64,000 nt of DNA from contig NZ_JAFCKF010000001.1 in NCBI RefSeq assembly GCF_018130545.1, positions 434,001-498,000 of the forward strand, read 5' to 3'. Both the position numbers and the translations under genes were made by a program. The notes below the pieces were generated by a model. It was not told where the DNA came from. It did no database searches and saw only the letters and a list, made by a program, of their open reading frames with translations. This document shows, one piece after another, positions 41,133 through 49,597 of the stretch (within the stretch, counting starts at the first letter, position 1; every line of letters begins with the position of its first letter). The DNA comes from Bradyrhizobium tropiciagri (lineage in GTDB: Bacteria; Pseudomonadota; Alphaproteobacteria; Rhizobiales; Xanthobacteraceae).

Positions 41133-42014
41133 ATGAACCCGACAATAGAACCCGCCCCTTCGCATCTGAAGCCCGTGACCTGGTCTACCTGGTTCGCCTG
41201 GGTGTTGGTCTCGGGGCTGACCTCCGTCTTCACCGTGCTATCGGCAACGGCGATCGGCAAGCCGGTCTCACGAAGCGCAGAGCACCGCGAACTCATCATG
41301 AGCGGCCTGCTGGCCGCCGTCGTGATCGCCGCGCTTGCTCCGCCGTTGATACAGGGGATCGTGCTCAAGCGCGTCGTGCCCAGGCTGAGCATCACGGTCT
41401 GGTCTCTTGGCACGCTGCTGTCATGTGCGCTGTGGCTGGGAACTGCCCTGCACGCCTCTATTCGAGGGCCGCTCGCGATCGGCTTCGAGGCCGAGTTTCG
41501 ACTGCAGAGGGCCGCGCTGGTCGAGCGCGTGCACCATACGCTGATCGCGTCACGCATTCTCGACCTGCCATGGGGATCATTCCTGGCCTCGACGATCGTG
41601 ATCAGCGTGCTGACTTCACTGATTCCCGCCTGCGTGCTTGGCATCGCATCCGGACGGCGAAGGACGATGTTGACATGTCTTGGCGCTTCAGTTGTAGCCA
41701 CTGTCGTCTCTGCGATTGCCGCGCAGCTCTATCACATGACCATCGCCGCGCCGTTCTCGGACCAGTGGGCCCTCAACGGCCAGCCGTGGCCCCGTCGCCT
41801 TCAGGTGCTAGCCGACCGTTTCGGCGCCGGCGCGATCTGGGGTGCGACCACCGCGATCTTCGCGGTGCTAATGACCCGCGACTTGGCGCATACGGCCGCA
41901 CGGCGAGATCATGTTTTCGCGCTCCATCGTGCGGGTGGCATCGCTGCAGCATTGATCGCCCCCTTGCCTCTTGCGATGCTGGCGCCGCTAGCGGCGTACT
42001 GCCTGAGGCCGTGA
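41133..42014 (+). CDS. Polytopic membrane protein of unknown family
   Basis: A 293-residue inner-membrane protein with about six to seven hydrophobic segments (WSTWFAWVLVSGLTSVFTVL, IMSGLLAAVVIAALAPPLIQ, SFLASTIVISVLTSLIPACV, SVVATVVSAIAAQLYHMTIA and a last one near IAAALIAPLPLAMLAPLAAY). I recognise no signature. The start ATG 41133 begins the first plausible soluble leader (MNPTIEPAPSHLKPVTW); the Shine-Dalgarno is weak. Convergent with the LysR gene. Confidence 0.75.
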   Translation: MNPTIEPAPSHLKPVTWSTWFAWVLVSGLTSVFTVLSATAIGKPVSRSAEHRELIMSGLLAAVVIAALAPPLIQGIVLKRVVPRLSITVWSLGTLLSCALWLGTALHASIRGPLAIGFEAEFRLQRAALVERVHHTLIASRILDLPWGSFLASTIVISVLTSLIPACVLGIASGRRRTMLTCLGASVVATVVSAIAAQLYHMTIAAPFSDQWALNGQPWPRRLQVLADRFGAGAIWGATTAIFAVLMTRDLAHTAARRDHVFALHRAGGIAAALIAPLPLAMLAPLAAYCLRP

Positions 42015-42050
42015 GAACTCACTGCCGGCGCATGCGAACTGCACCGAACG

Positions 42051-42980
42051 CTACGCGCCGGCGCGGTCCTTCACACGGCGCGTCACGATGGTGAGCAGGC
42101 GGCCGAGCGTGCCGGCGGCGGGGCCCTTCTTGCGCGCCAACGCGAGCGGCGCGACCAGACCCGCGGCGCGGTCGAGGCGGAGATAGGACACGCCGGCGGT
42201 CTCCAGCCGCGCCATCGATTCCGGCACGATCGAAATGCCGAGCCCGGCTGCGACGAGGCTCAGCGTCGACACCATCCGGCTCGCCTCCTGCGCCACTTTC
42301 GGGCTGAAACCCGCGGCGCGGCAGGCGGCGATGATGCTGTCATAGAGGCCCGGCCCGGTCGGACGGCGGTAGAGGATCAGCGGCTCGTCGGCGAGCGAGG
42401 CCAGCGCAATCCGCCGCCGCGGGTCCTTGCGGGCGCGCGGATGATGGTCGGGCAACGCCACCAGCATCTCCTCGTCGAGCAGATGGGTGATCGTGAAATT
42501 CTCCAGCCGTTCGCTCGGCGAACGCACGAAGGCGGCATCGAGCCGGTCGGCCTCGACGGCTTCGATCAGTTCGCCGGTCGAGGCCTCCTCGAGCGACAGC
42601 GTGATCGCCGGCGCCCGTTCGCGCATCTCGCGCATCACCCCGGTGACGAAGGGATGGAAGGCGGCAGAACTCGTGAAGCCGATCGCAAGCTGGCCCTCCT
42701 GGCCCCGGCTGGCACGGCGCGCGGCTTCCACCGCGAGCTCGGTGTCACGCAGGATCGTACGCGCCTTGCCGACGAAGGCGCGGCCGGCGGCGGTCAGCTC
42801 GACGCCGCGCGGTTGCCGGCGGAACAGCGGCACACCGATCGCGGCTTCCAGCGCCCGGATCTGCTGGCTCAGCGGCGGCTGCTGGATGCCGAGCCGTGCA
42901 GCGGCGCGAGTGATATGGCCCTCCTCGGCGACCGCGACGGCATAGCGGAGATGGCGCAGCTCGATCATCAGGCGATCCAT
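42051..42980 (-). CDS. LysR-family transcriptional regulator
   Basis: A 309-residue LTTR: N-terminal winged helix (LRHLRYAVAVAEEGHITRAA, RLGIQQPPLSQQIRALEAAI) and an effector-binding domain (LAIGFTSSAAFHPFVTGVMR, ...). The CbbR/BenM-like opening QEGQLAIGFTSSA suggests aromatic or chloro-aromatic relatives, but a gene of this kind next to a chromate transporter is also common. ATG 42980 or 42968 is the start. Divergent from chrA-type genes at 43081; a T-N11-A palindrome lies between. Confidence 0.92.
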   Translation of the reverse strand: MDRLMIELRHLRYAVAVAEEGHITRAAARLGIQQPPLSQQIRALEAAIGVPLFRRQPRGVELTAAGRAFVGKARTILRDTELAVEAARRASRGQEGQLAIGFTSSAAFHPFVTGVMREMRERAPAITLSLEEASTGELIEAVEADRLDAAFVRSPSERLENFTITHLLDEEMLVALPDHHPRARKDPRRRIALASLADEPLILYRRPTGPGLYDSIIAACRAAGFSPKVAQEASRMVSTLSLVAAGLGISIVPESMARLETAGVSYLRLDRAAGLVAPLALARKKGPAAGTLGRLLTIVTRRVKDRAGA

Positions 42981-43004
42981 ATGCAATAGATATGCAAATT
43001 CCAG

Positions 43005-43021
43005 TATCCATATATTGGATA
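43005..43021. promoter_or_regulatory. LysR-type T-N11-A palindrome
   Basis: TATCCA-TATAT-TGGATA at 43005-43021, perfect 6-base arms with an internal T-N11-A, the classical LTTR recognition form. It lies in an AT-rich island between the LysR gene and the chromate transporter genes, 60 bases before the latter. Confidence 0.7.
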
Positions 43022-43080
43022 TTTGGCGCGCGGCCAACTAGAGTCAGTTCAAGAACGAACGAACCGGAGCCGCCCCGCCG

Positions 43081-43647
43081 ATGGACGCCATCCCCGCCGC
43101 GCCAACCACCAAGCATGTCGCACCCGATGTCGGCGAGTTGTTCACGGGCTTCTTCATCCTCGGACTGACCGGCTTCGGCGGCGTGCTGCCGCTGGCGCGC
43201 CACATGATGGTGGAGAAGCGCGGCTGGCTCACCAGCGCCGAGTTCACCGATCTGCTTGGGCTCTGCCAGTTCCTGCCCGGTGGCAACATCATCAACATGT
43301 CGGTGGCGGTCGGGCTGAAGTTTCGCGGCATTCCCGGCGCTTTCGCCGCAATCCTCGGCCTGATCGCGGTGCCGACCGCGGTCGTGATTGGCCTCGGCGT
43401 GATCTATGGCCGCTTCGCCGATGATCCGGTGGTGCGCCATCTGTTCGGCGGGCTTGCTGCCGCCGCCGCCGGGCTTCTGATCTCCACCGCGATCAAGATC
43501 GCCTTGCCGTTGCGGCGTGATGTGCTCGGCCTGTTCATCGGCGCGCTCTGCGTGCTGGCGATCGCGGTGTTTCGGCTGCCGCTGCTGCCGACGCTGTTGA
43601 CGCTTGCACCGCTCAGCATTGTCCTGCGATCGAGGCAGGCGTCATGA
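43081..43647 (+). CDS. Chromate transporter, N-terminal half-protein
   Basis: A 188-residue single CHR domain with GLTGFGGVLPLARHMMVEKR, LLGLCQFLPGGNIINMSVAV and several membrane spans. It is one half of a split ChrA (short-chain CHR pair). Full-length ChrA exports chromate by proton or sulfate-coupled antiport. The next gene starts inside its stop codon (ATGA at 43644), so equal expression of both halves is expected. Confidence 0.92.
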   Translation: MDAIPAAPTTKHVAPDVGELFTGFFILGLTGFGGVLPLARHMMVEKRGWLTSAEFTDLLGLCQFLPGGNIINMSVAVGLKFRGIPGAFAAILGLIAVPTAVVIGLGVIYGRFADDPVVRHLFGGLAAAAAGLLISTAIKIALPLRRDVLGLFIGALCVLAIAVFRLPLLPTLLTLAPLSIVLRSRQAS

Positions 43648-44174
43648 CCGCAACCCTCGTCACGCTCGCGCTGATCTTCGCCGAGCTCTCGCTGCTCGCC
43701 TTTGGCGGCGGCAACACCATCCTGCCGGAGATGCAGCGCCAGGTGGTCGACATCCATCACTGGATGACGGCGCAGGAGTTCAGCGCGCTGTTCGCGCTGG
43801 CGCAGGCCGCCCCGGGGCCGAACATGATGGTGGTCCCGCTGGTCGGCTGGCATGTCGCCGGCTTCTCCGGCGTGCTGGTGACCTCGCTCGCCAAGTTCGG
43901 ACCATCGTCGCTGGTCACCGGCGTCGCGCTTGGACTCTGGGAACGCTTCAAGGATCGGCCGTGGCGGCGCACGGTGCAGGCCGGGCTGGTGCCGGTCACC
44001 GCAGGCCTCGTCGCCGCCAGCGCCATCATCATCACCCATAGCTCGACCTCGAGCTGGGGCACGATCCTGATCGCGGCCGGCGTAGCGATCGCCACCACGA
44101 CGACGCGCATCCATCCACTGATCGCGCTCGCCGCCGGCGCTGTGCTCGGCCTCACCGGCATCGGCCAGCCCTGA
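43644..44174 (+). CDS. Chromate transporter, C-terminal half-protein
   Basis: A 176-residue second CHR domain (ELSLLAFGGGNTILPEMQRQ, LFALAQAAPGPNMMVVPLVG and LVPVTAGLVAASAIIITHSS). With the preceding protein it forms an antiparallel heterodimer in described short-chain CHR pairs. The physiological substrate in soil bacteria without chromate exposure may be another oxyanion. Confidence 0.92.
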   Translation: MTATLVTLALIFAELSLLAFGGGNTILPEMQRQVVDIHHWMTAQEFSALFALAQAAPGPNMMVVPLVGWHVAGFSGVLVTSLAKFGPSSLVTGVALGLWERFKDRPWRRTVQAGLVPVTAGLVAASAIIITHSSTSSWGTILIAAGVAIATTTTRIHPLIALAAGAVLGLTGIGQP

Positions 44175-44447
44175 CGCCGGTTCGGCGATGGCGCGTGCGC
44201 GCTTTCGCCGCAATGGATGCGAGGCCGCCAGCGGCTATGTTGATGTGACCATGATCGACATGCTGAGCATCGACACCCGCATCGCGCGCCTTGGATTGCG
44301 CGCAGGACGTCTGCACGCAGGCAATTAGCCGGCCGGCGATCGCGCGCCGTCCGGATTCCCTTAAGCGTCATCCAATCATTTCAGCCCCTTCGTCGCGCGT
44401 GACATCCGCGCCGGCGTTGGTGCGTCTCCGATCAAGGTCAAACCGAC

Positions 44448-44867
44448 ATGACCCGAACCATTCAGACCAATTTTGCCGCCGCTGCATTGCCGCCGATCGT
44501 CATCACCGCGAGCGAGGCGCATCGCCTCAGCGCGCTGGCCGATTCCAGCATGGCGGTGTTTCCCCGCGTCGCCCAGTTCCTTGCGCGCGAGACCGACCGC
44601 GCCCAGCTCGTCGATGACGACGCCGACCTCCACGACGTGGTCCGCATGGGCTCCCGCGTACGCTACCGCGACGACGAGACCGGCGATGTCAGGGAAGTCG
44701 TGCTGGTCTATCCGCACGAAGCCGACATCGCGCAGCGCCGCATCTCGGTGCTGACGCCGGTCGGCGCCGCGCTGATCGGATTGTCGATCGGCCAGACCAT
44801 CGATTTCCAGACCCCGAGCCACCAGACCCGTGCGGTGACGATTCTGGCGGTGGGGCATCACGGCTAG
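44448..44867 (+). CDS. rnk: GreA/Rnk-type nucleoside diphosphate kinase regulator
   Basis: A 139-residue protein of the Rnk family: PPIVITASEAHRLSALADSS, an internal short coiled coil, and the FKBP-like GreA C-terminal domain (DVVRMGSRVRYRDDETGDVR, LVYPHEADIAQRRISVLTPV, ALIGLSIGQTIDFQ). Rnk proteins bind RNA polymerase near the secondary channel but lack GreA cleavage stimulation. The 273 bases upstream hold no other convincing gene. Confidence 0.9.
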   Translation: MTRTIQTNFAAAALPPIVITASEAHRLSALADSSMAVFPRVAQFLARETDRAQLVDDDADLHDVVRMGSRVRYRDDETGDVREVVLVYPHEADIAQRRISVLTPVGAALIGLSIGQTIDFQTPSHQTRAVTILAVGHHG

Positions 44868-45027
44868 CCGGCGCCCCGCGATCGTTGACACGAGCAGCGT
44901 GAGGGAGCCACCGGCGGCAGGGCTCCCTCCCCCCTTGCGGGAGAGGGAGCCTGACTGGCGTGCTCGCCTCAAGCAATCTCACCTCACGTGAACAAGGTGC
45001 GATACGCGAGCGCTGTCTCGGCGCAAC

Positions 45028-45222
45028 TCAAGCCGCCAGATGGCACTGGCCCATCTCGAGACCGTGCCGGCGTCCGCGCGCGATGCCTTCGGCGATTGCC
45101 TTGACGACGATCTCGGCGTCGTCCGGGGAGAGATGATCGAGCGGCTGCCATGCGCGCATGATGTCGCGGGCGCGATCGAGGTCGCCATAGATTGCAAGGA
45201 GAGGCAGCGATTTGTTCGGCAT
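45028..45222 (-). CDS. Small conserved hypothetical protein
   Basis: A 64-residue soluble protein (MPNKSLPLLAIYGDLDRARD...HLSPDDAEIVVKAIAEGIARG) with GGGAGCC before ATG 45222. An in-frame ATG much farther upstream (45354) gives a basic, low-complexity N-terminus that does not look coding. The family is unknown. Confidence 0.6.
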   Translation of the reverse strand: MPNKSLPLLAIYGDLDRARDIMRAWQPLDHLSPDDAEIVVKAIAEGIARGRRHGLEMGQCHLAA

Positions 45223-45362
45223 GTCGGTGGCTCCCAACCGCAGCTGTGCCAGCCTAGCGCAGCTGGATCGGCCGAGCCATGCGTTCGGCAGCCGCGATCG
45301 CGCGCTTTGTCGATCGCCGATGCATGGCGAGGGCACGAATGCCCCCGCCATCACACGTTCCG

Positions 45363-46427
45363 CTACTGGGCGCCGGAGCCGCCCTGCACGATCTTCTCGT
45401 TCAGCTTCTGATCGACGGTCTCGACGGTGCGATCGATCTCTGCGCTCGGCGTACCGAGCTGGTGCGAGATCAGCTTCACCAGGAGATCGACGCGCTCGAT
45501 GAACGGCGCGCCGGCGGCGACTGCGCGAGCCGCCGAGGACGGCTTGAGCAGGCTTTCCGCCGCCTTGGCGTATTTCGCGAACGGCACCTGGTCCGCAGGA
45601 TCGGCGCCGAGCTTGCGCGCGATGCCGTCGACATGGTCGTAGATCGCCTGCGAGCGGTTGAGGTCGCCGTGCACGGCGTCGCGGATCGATTGCGGCTCTG
45701 TCGGCGTGATGCAGCGATAATTACCGGTCAGCAGCATCGACCACTTCGCCAGCGGCACGAACAGCGAGTCGAACACCTTCAGCTTCACCGGCACGTCCTG
45801 GCCGTCCAGCGTCACCGCGTCGATGTCGGCTTCGAGCTCGCGCAGCACCTTGTTGTGCTTGTCGTCGGCAAAGGCGGAGGCCTTGAAGTTGGTCGGCAGG
45901 CCGACATGCAGCACGTTGGCCTTCTCCTCCGGCGGACGGAACGCCTGCGGATCCGGCGAGCACAGCGTGACGAGGCCCGGCTCGAAGCGCTCCCAGACCT
46001 GCGCGTTGGTGTAGGCCTCCTCGAGATCCATGCCGGCGAGCGCGGGGATCCGCTTCAGATAGGGCAGCGGCGGCATGTTCATGATCGACAGGCACGGCAG
46101 CTTCGCCGCCGCGATCTTGATCATCAGCACGCGAACCGTGTGGTTGGTGTATTGCGGCTCCTGCATCGCAAGGCCAACCATGTCGTAGCGCGACACATCG
46201 ACATCGGCGGGCGTCACGGCGTCGAGCTTGCCCGGCAGGTCGCGCGAAAAGATCGAGCGATGCTCCTTTTCGTCGCGCAGCTTGATGCGGACCTCGGTGC
46301 CTTCGCGGTTGATCAGGTCGGCGGTGTTCTTGCGGCACACCAGGGACACGTTGTGCCCCGCCATCAGCAGCTTGGTCCCCAGCAAGGAGCCGTAGGAAGC
46401 TCCAAGGATCAGAATATTGCGCGCCAT
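45363..46427 (-). CDS. Ketopantoate reductase-like NAD(P)-binding protein (PanE/ApbA type)
   Basis: A 354-residue dehydrogenase with an N-terminal Rossmann motif (ILILGASYGSLLGTKLLMAG) and a C-terminal helical domain containing LFVPLAKWSMLLTGNYRCIT. It resembles the PanE/ApbA and 6-phosphogluconate dehydrogenase-like superfamily. True KPR residues in the substrate pocket cannot be confirmed, so ketopantoate is not proven. Divergent from the tandem TetR gene at 46570. Confidence 0.85.
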   Translation of the reverse strand: MARNILILGASYGSLLGTKLLMAGHNVSLVCRKNTADLINREGTEVRIKLRDEKEHRSIFSRDLPGKLDAVTPADVDVSRYDMVGLAMQEPQYTNHTVRVLMIKIAAAKLPCLSIMNMPPLPYLKRIPALAGMDLEEAYTNAQVWERFEPGLVTLCSPDPQAFRPPEEKANVLHVGLPTNFKASAFADDKHNKVLRELEADIDAVTLDGQDVPVKLKVFDSLFVPLAKWSMLLTGNYRCITPTEPQSIRDAVHGDLNRSQAIYDHVDGIARKLGADPADQVPFAKYAKAAESLLKPSSAARAVAAGAPFIERVDLLVKLISHQLGTPSAEIDRTVETVDQKLNEKIVQGGSGAQ

Positions 46428-46569
46428 GCTCTCTTAAGCCCTTCTCTCCAAAATCCTGCCCTGAGGGTGATGCCGGCTGGTGCCCGGTCGATATTGGCCG
46501 ACCAGCGTGTCCCCGGTCCGGCGTCCGCCAAATCACCTCTCGGACAATGCGGTCCGGCTGGTGTATGGT

Positions 46570-47889
46570 ATGCCACCGTCTATCGCAGATCGACAAGCGG
46601 CTGCCAAGGGGATTATCTCGCCTGCGGACTTTCGTTCCGCCGACAAGGAAGGGCATTCGAGCTTGCAAGTCGCCGCCGATCTAACGGACCGGGCTGAAGA
46701 AATCCTCGTTTCAGCGTCCCGGCTGTTTGCCCGCCACTCCTATGCCAACGTGACGATGGAGCAGGTCGCAGCGTCGGTCCGGGCCGTGCCGGGCGCGCTG
46801 TACCACTATTTCCGCGACAAGGAAGATCTGATCTTCCACTGCTATCTGCGGGGCCTCGCGATCTACCGGCACGAGATCGAAGCGGCCGCCGAACCCGGGA
46901 TCGACGGGCTCGAGATCGTCAGGCGCTTCGTGCGCGGCAGGCTGCGGCCTGAAGGCCAGCGCATGATCCTGTTCAGCGATATCGATGCGCTGGCCGCGCC
47001 CTACAACAGCGAGGTCCATGCCAGGCGCTGGCAGAATGCCGCGTGGCTGGCGGACATTCTGAAGCGGGGCGTCGCTGACGGTTCGATCGCCTGCGAGGAG
47101 CCGCTGCTCACCGCGGTGGCGCTGATCTCGATTCTGGACTGGGTTCCGTTCTGGCTGTCGGAACGCGACTACTACACCCGGCAACAGGCGATCGATGCGA
47201 TCGACGACATCATCACGCACGGCGTCTACCGGCGCGAAATCGCCATTCCCGCCATGCCCGAGCCGCTCAGCCTTGCGCCATTCCTGGAGTCTCGCGCAGC
47301 GTTGAACAAGCGGGCCGCGAAGTTCGACAGGATGCTGTCGATCGCCTCCGACAGTTTCAACCGGCGGGGCGCGTCGGGCACCTCGCTCGAGAGCATCGCG
47401 GTCGATGCCGGCATGACCCGCGCCGGCATCTACTATCATTTCAGCGAAAAAGAGAGCCTGCTGCTGGCCTGCCTGCGGCGCGGGCTCGCCGGCGAGGTCG
47501 GCATTCGCGAGCATCTGCAAGAACACAGCCTTGATGCATTCGACCACATCGTGCAGCGAATCCGCCTGCTGCTGATGCTGCACGACACGCCCTGCGGCCC
47601 GAAGGCGACCTACCACAACATCAACTATCTCAACGACGATGACCGGAAGGCCTATGTCGGCGACGTGCTGGCGACGATCCGGCAGGACCAGAACAGCTAT
47701 CAGCGCTGGATCGACGAGGGCCGCTTCCGCCGCATCGATACGTACTTCGCCGAGCGCATTCTCACCGGCATGGGCCATTGGTATCCGATCTGGTTCAAGA
47801 CCAAACGCGACTGGTCTCCAGCCGAGATCGCCGACCATTTCGCGCGGCTGTTTCTCGCGGGTCTCAAGCCGCGCCGGCATCAGGCCTGA
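46570..47889 (+). CDS. Tandem TetR-family regulator (two TetR units in one chain)
   Basis: About 439 residues with two complete TetR helix-turn-helix segments: YANVTMEQVAASVRAVPGAL then YHYFRDKEDLIFHCYLRG in the first half, and SGTSLESIAVDAGMTRAGIY then YHFSEKESLLLACLRRG in the second, each followed by its own helical domain. The chain may form an internal pseudo-dimer or bridge two operators. Start uncertain (ATG 46570 or 46480). It is followed after 303 bases by the liv operon and is divergent from the KPR-like gene, so either could be its target. Confidence 0.9.
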   Translation: MPPSIADRQAAAKGIISPADFRSADKEGHSSLQVAADLTDRAEEILVSASRLFARHSYANVTMEQVAASVRAVPGALYHYFRDKEDLIFHCYLRGLAIYRHEIEAAAEPGIDGLEIVRRFVRGRLRPEGQRMILFSDIDALAAPYNSEVHARRWQNAAWLADILKRGVADGSIACEEPLLTAVALISILDWVPFWLSERDYYTRQQAIDAIDDIITHGVYRREIAIPAMPEPLSLAPFLESRAALNKRAAKFDRMLSIASDSFNRRGASGTSLESIAVDAGMTRAGIYYHFSEKESLLLACLRRGLAGEVGIREHLQEHSLDAFDHIVQRIRLLLMLHDTPCGPKATYHNINYLNDDDRKAYVGDVLATIRQDQNSYQRWIDEGRFRRIDTYFAERILTGMGHWYPIWFKTKRDWSPAEIADHFARLFLAGLKPRRHQA

Positions 47890-48192
47890 ACTGCCTATTC
47901 GTGTCCTGTCGCTCAGGCTTGGCTGGAACATCGGCTCGCTTCATGCGAGCCTCGGGGCCGTAACCGTTCTAAGGAAGGTGAATTAGCGCATCTGCGCAGA
48001 CCTCATCCAAAAGTTTACCCGTAATTCAAAATAGCGCCCGATCTCGAAGACATATAGCCTATAACATTATAATACCTTCCGCTAAAACTTGACGCAGTAT
48101 TCAAAGCGAAAGTTGCGAAGGCTCGGTAATTGGGGTTATGAGACGGCCTCGATCGCTCAAGATCAAGAAACACAAGCAAGGGAGAACGCAGG
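47890..48192. promoter_or_regulatory. Promoter region of livK
   Basis: 303 noncoding bases, AT-rich in the distal half. A -10-like TATAAT lies at 48068-48073 with a poor -35, and the perfect 11-base palindrome TATAGCCTATA is at 48053-48063. An AAGGGAGA Shine-Dalgarno precedes livK. No other gene seen. Confidence 0.4.
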
Positions 48193-49431
48193 ATGCATAG
48201 GCTGATCGTTGCCGCCGCGGCAGCGCTGACGGTGTTGGGAGGCGCGGCGTCCGCGCAGGAAAACCTCAAGATCGGCTATATCGATCCGCTCTCAGGCGGC
48301 GGCGCCAGCGTTGGCGAAGGCGGCCTGAAGACGTTTCAGTATCTCGCCGACGAGTTGAACGCCAAGGGCGGCATCCTCGGCCACAAGGTCGAGATCGTTC
48401 CGCTCGACAACAAGACCAATCCGCAGGAAAGCCTGGTGCAGGCGCAGAAGGCGGTCGACGCCGGCGTCCGCTACATCACCCAGGGCAACGGCTCGTCGGT
48501 CGGCGCCGCGCTGGAGGATTTCGTCACCAAGAACAATTCGCGCAACCCCGGCAAGGAAGTGCTCTACTTCAACTACGCCGCGGTCGATCCGAGCATGACC
48601 AACGAGAAATGCAGCTACTGGCATTTCCGCTGGGATGCGAACTCGGACATCAAGATGGAAGCGCTGACCAACTATATGAAGAGCCAGCCGTCCATCAAGA
48701 AAGTCTACCTGATCAACATGGACTATTCGTTCGGCCAGTCGGTGCGCACTGCTGCGCGCAAGATGCTGGGCGAAAAGCGTCCGGATATCCAGGTCGTCGG
48801 CGACGAGCTGCATCCGATGCTCAAGGTCACCGACTTCTCGCCCTACATCGCCAAGATCAAGGCTTCCGGCGCCGACACCGTCGTGACCGGCAACTGGGGC
48901 CAGGACTTCGCGTTGCTGCTGAAGGCCGCGGCTGATGCCGGCCTCAAGGTCAACTGGTACACCTATTATGCCGGCGGCGCCGGCGGACCGACCGCGATCA
49001 AGCAGACCGGCCTCGAGAACCAGGTGTTCCAGATCAGCGAAGGCGTCCCGAACTCCGGCAACAAGGCGGCGATGGATTTCGAGAAGGACTTCCGCGCCAA
49101 GACCGGCATTTCCGTGTGGTATCCGCGCGCGGTCAATGAGATGCGGATGTTCAAGGCGGCCGCCGAGAAGGCCAACTCGATCGATCCGGTGAAGGTCGCG
49201 GCTGCACTCGAAGGCATGAAGTTTGAGGTGTTCGACGGCGGCGAGGGCTTCATGCGCAAGGACGACCACCAGTTCTTCCAGCCGATCTACATCTCCTCGT
49301 TCGGCTCGCTGGCCGACAAGGCCAAGGAGCCGTACGACGAGGAAAACACCGGCTGGGGCTGGCACATCGTCTCCAAGATCGACACCGCCCAGACGATGCT
49401 TCCGACCACCTGCAACATGAAGCGGCCCTGA
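48193..49431 (+). CDS. livK: Branched-chain amino-acid-type ABC transporter substrate-binding protein
   Basis: A 412-residue exported receptor. The signal peptide is MHRLIVAAAAALTVLGGAAS with cleavage at SAQEN, then the type I periplasmic fold NLKIGYIDPLSGGGASVGEG, KVYLINMDYSFGQSVRTAAR and GTNWGQDFALLLKAAADAG-type sequence. Ligand could be a branched-chain amino acid, amide or urea; the family cannot be read further. The gene is followed by a palindromic element and then livH, an arrangement that usually gives excess receptor. Confidence 0.92.
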   Translation: MHRLIVAAAAALTVLGGAASAQENLKIGYIDPLSGGGASVGEGGLKTFQYLADELNAKGGILGHKVEIVPLDNKTNPQESLVQAQKAVDAGVRYITQGNGSSVGAALEDFVTKNNSRNPGKEVLYFNYAAVDPSMTNEKCSYWHFRWDANSDIKMEALTNYMKSQPSIKKVYLINMDYSFGQSVRTAARKMLGEKRPDIQVVGDELHPMLKVTDFSPYIAKIKASGADTVVTGNWGQDFALLLKAAADAGLKVNWYTYYAGGAGGPTAIKQTGLENQVFQISEGVPNSGNKAAMDFEKDFRAKTGISVWYPRAVNEMRMFKAAAEKANSIDPVKVAAALEGMKFEVFDGGEGFMRKDDHQFFQPIYISSFGSLADKAKEPYDEENTGWGWHIVSKIDTAQTMLPTTCNMKRP

Positions 49432-49448
49432 TCGGCCGGTTCGTCCTC

Positions 49449-49531
49449 CGTCATTCCGGGGCGATGCGAAGCGTCGACCCCGGAATCTCGAGATTCCGGG
49501 TCTGGTGCTTGCGCACCAGCCCGGAATGACG
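49449..49531. repeat. Palindromic element between livK and livH
   Basis: Inverted ends CGTCATTCCGGG (49449-49460) and the complement at 49520-49531, with inner arms CCCCGGAATCT / AGATTCCGGG and CTGGTGC / GCACCAG. It lies 17 bases after the livK stop and could stabilise the livK mRNA end or attenuate downstream expression. Confidence 0.8.
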
Positions 49532-49597
49532 TGAAGCTCCTTTCCTTCGACAGGTCTTTGATCACGTGAACCGTTCCCATTCCCAAACGGGTGCCCC

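Noticed and set aside
44252-44329. 25-codon frame starting MIDMLSIDTRIARLGLRAG
   Set aside because: Too short, with no Shine-Dalgarno or homology I can recall; left as noncoding.
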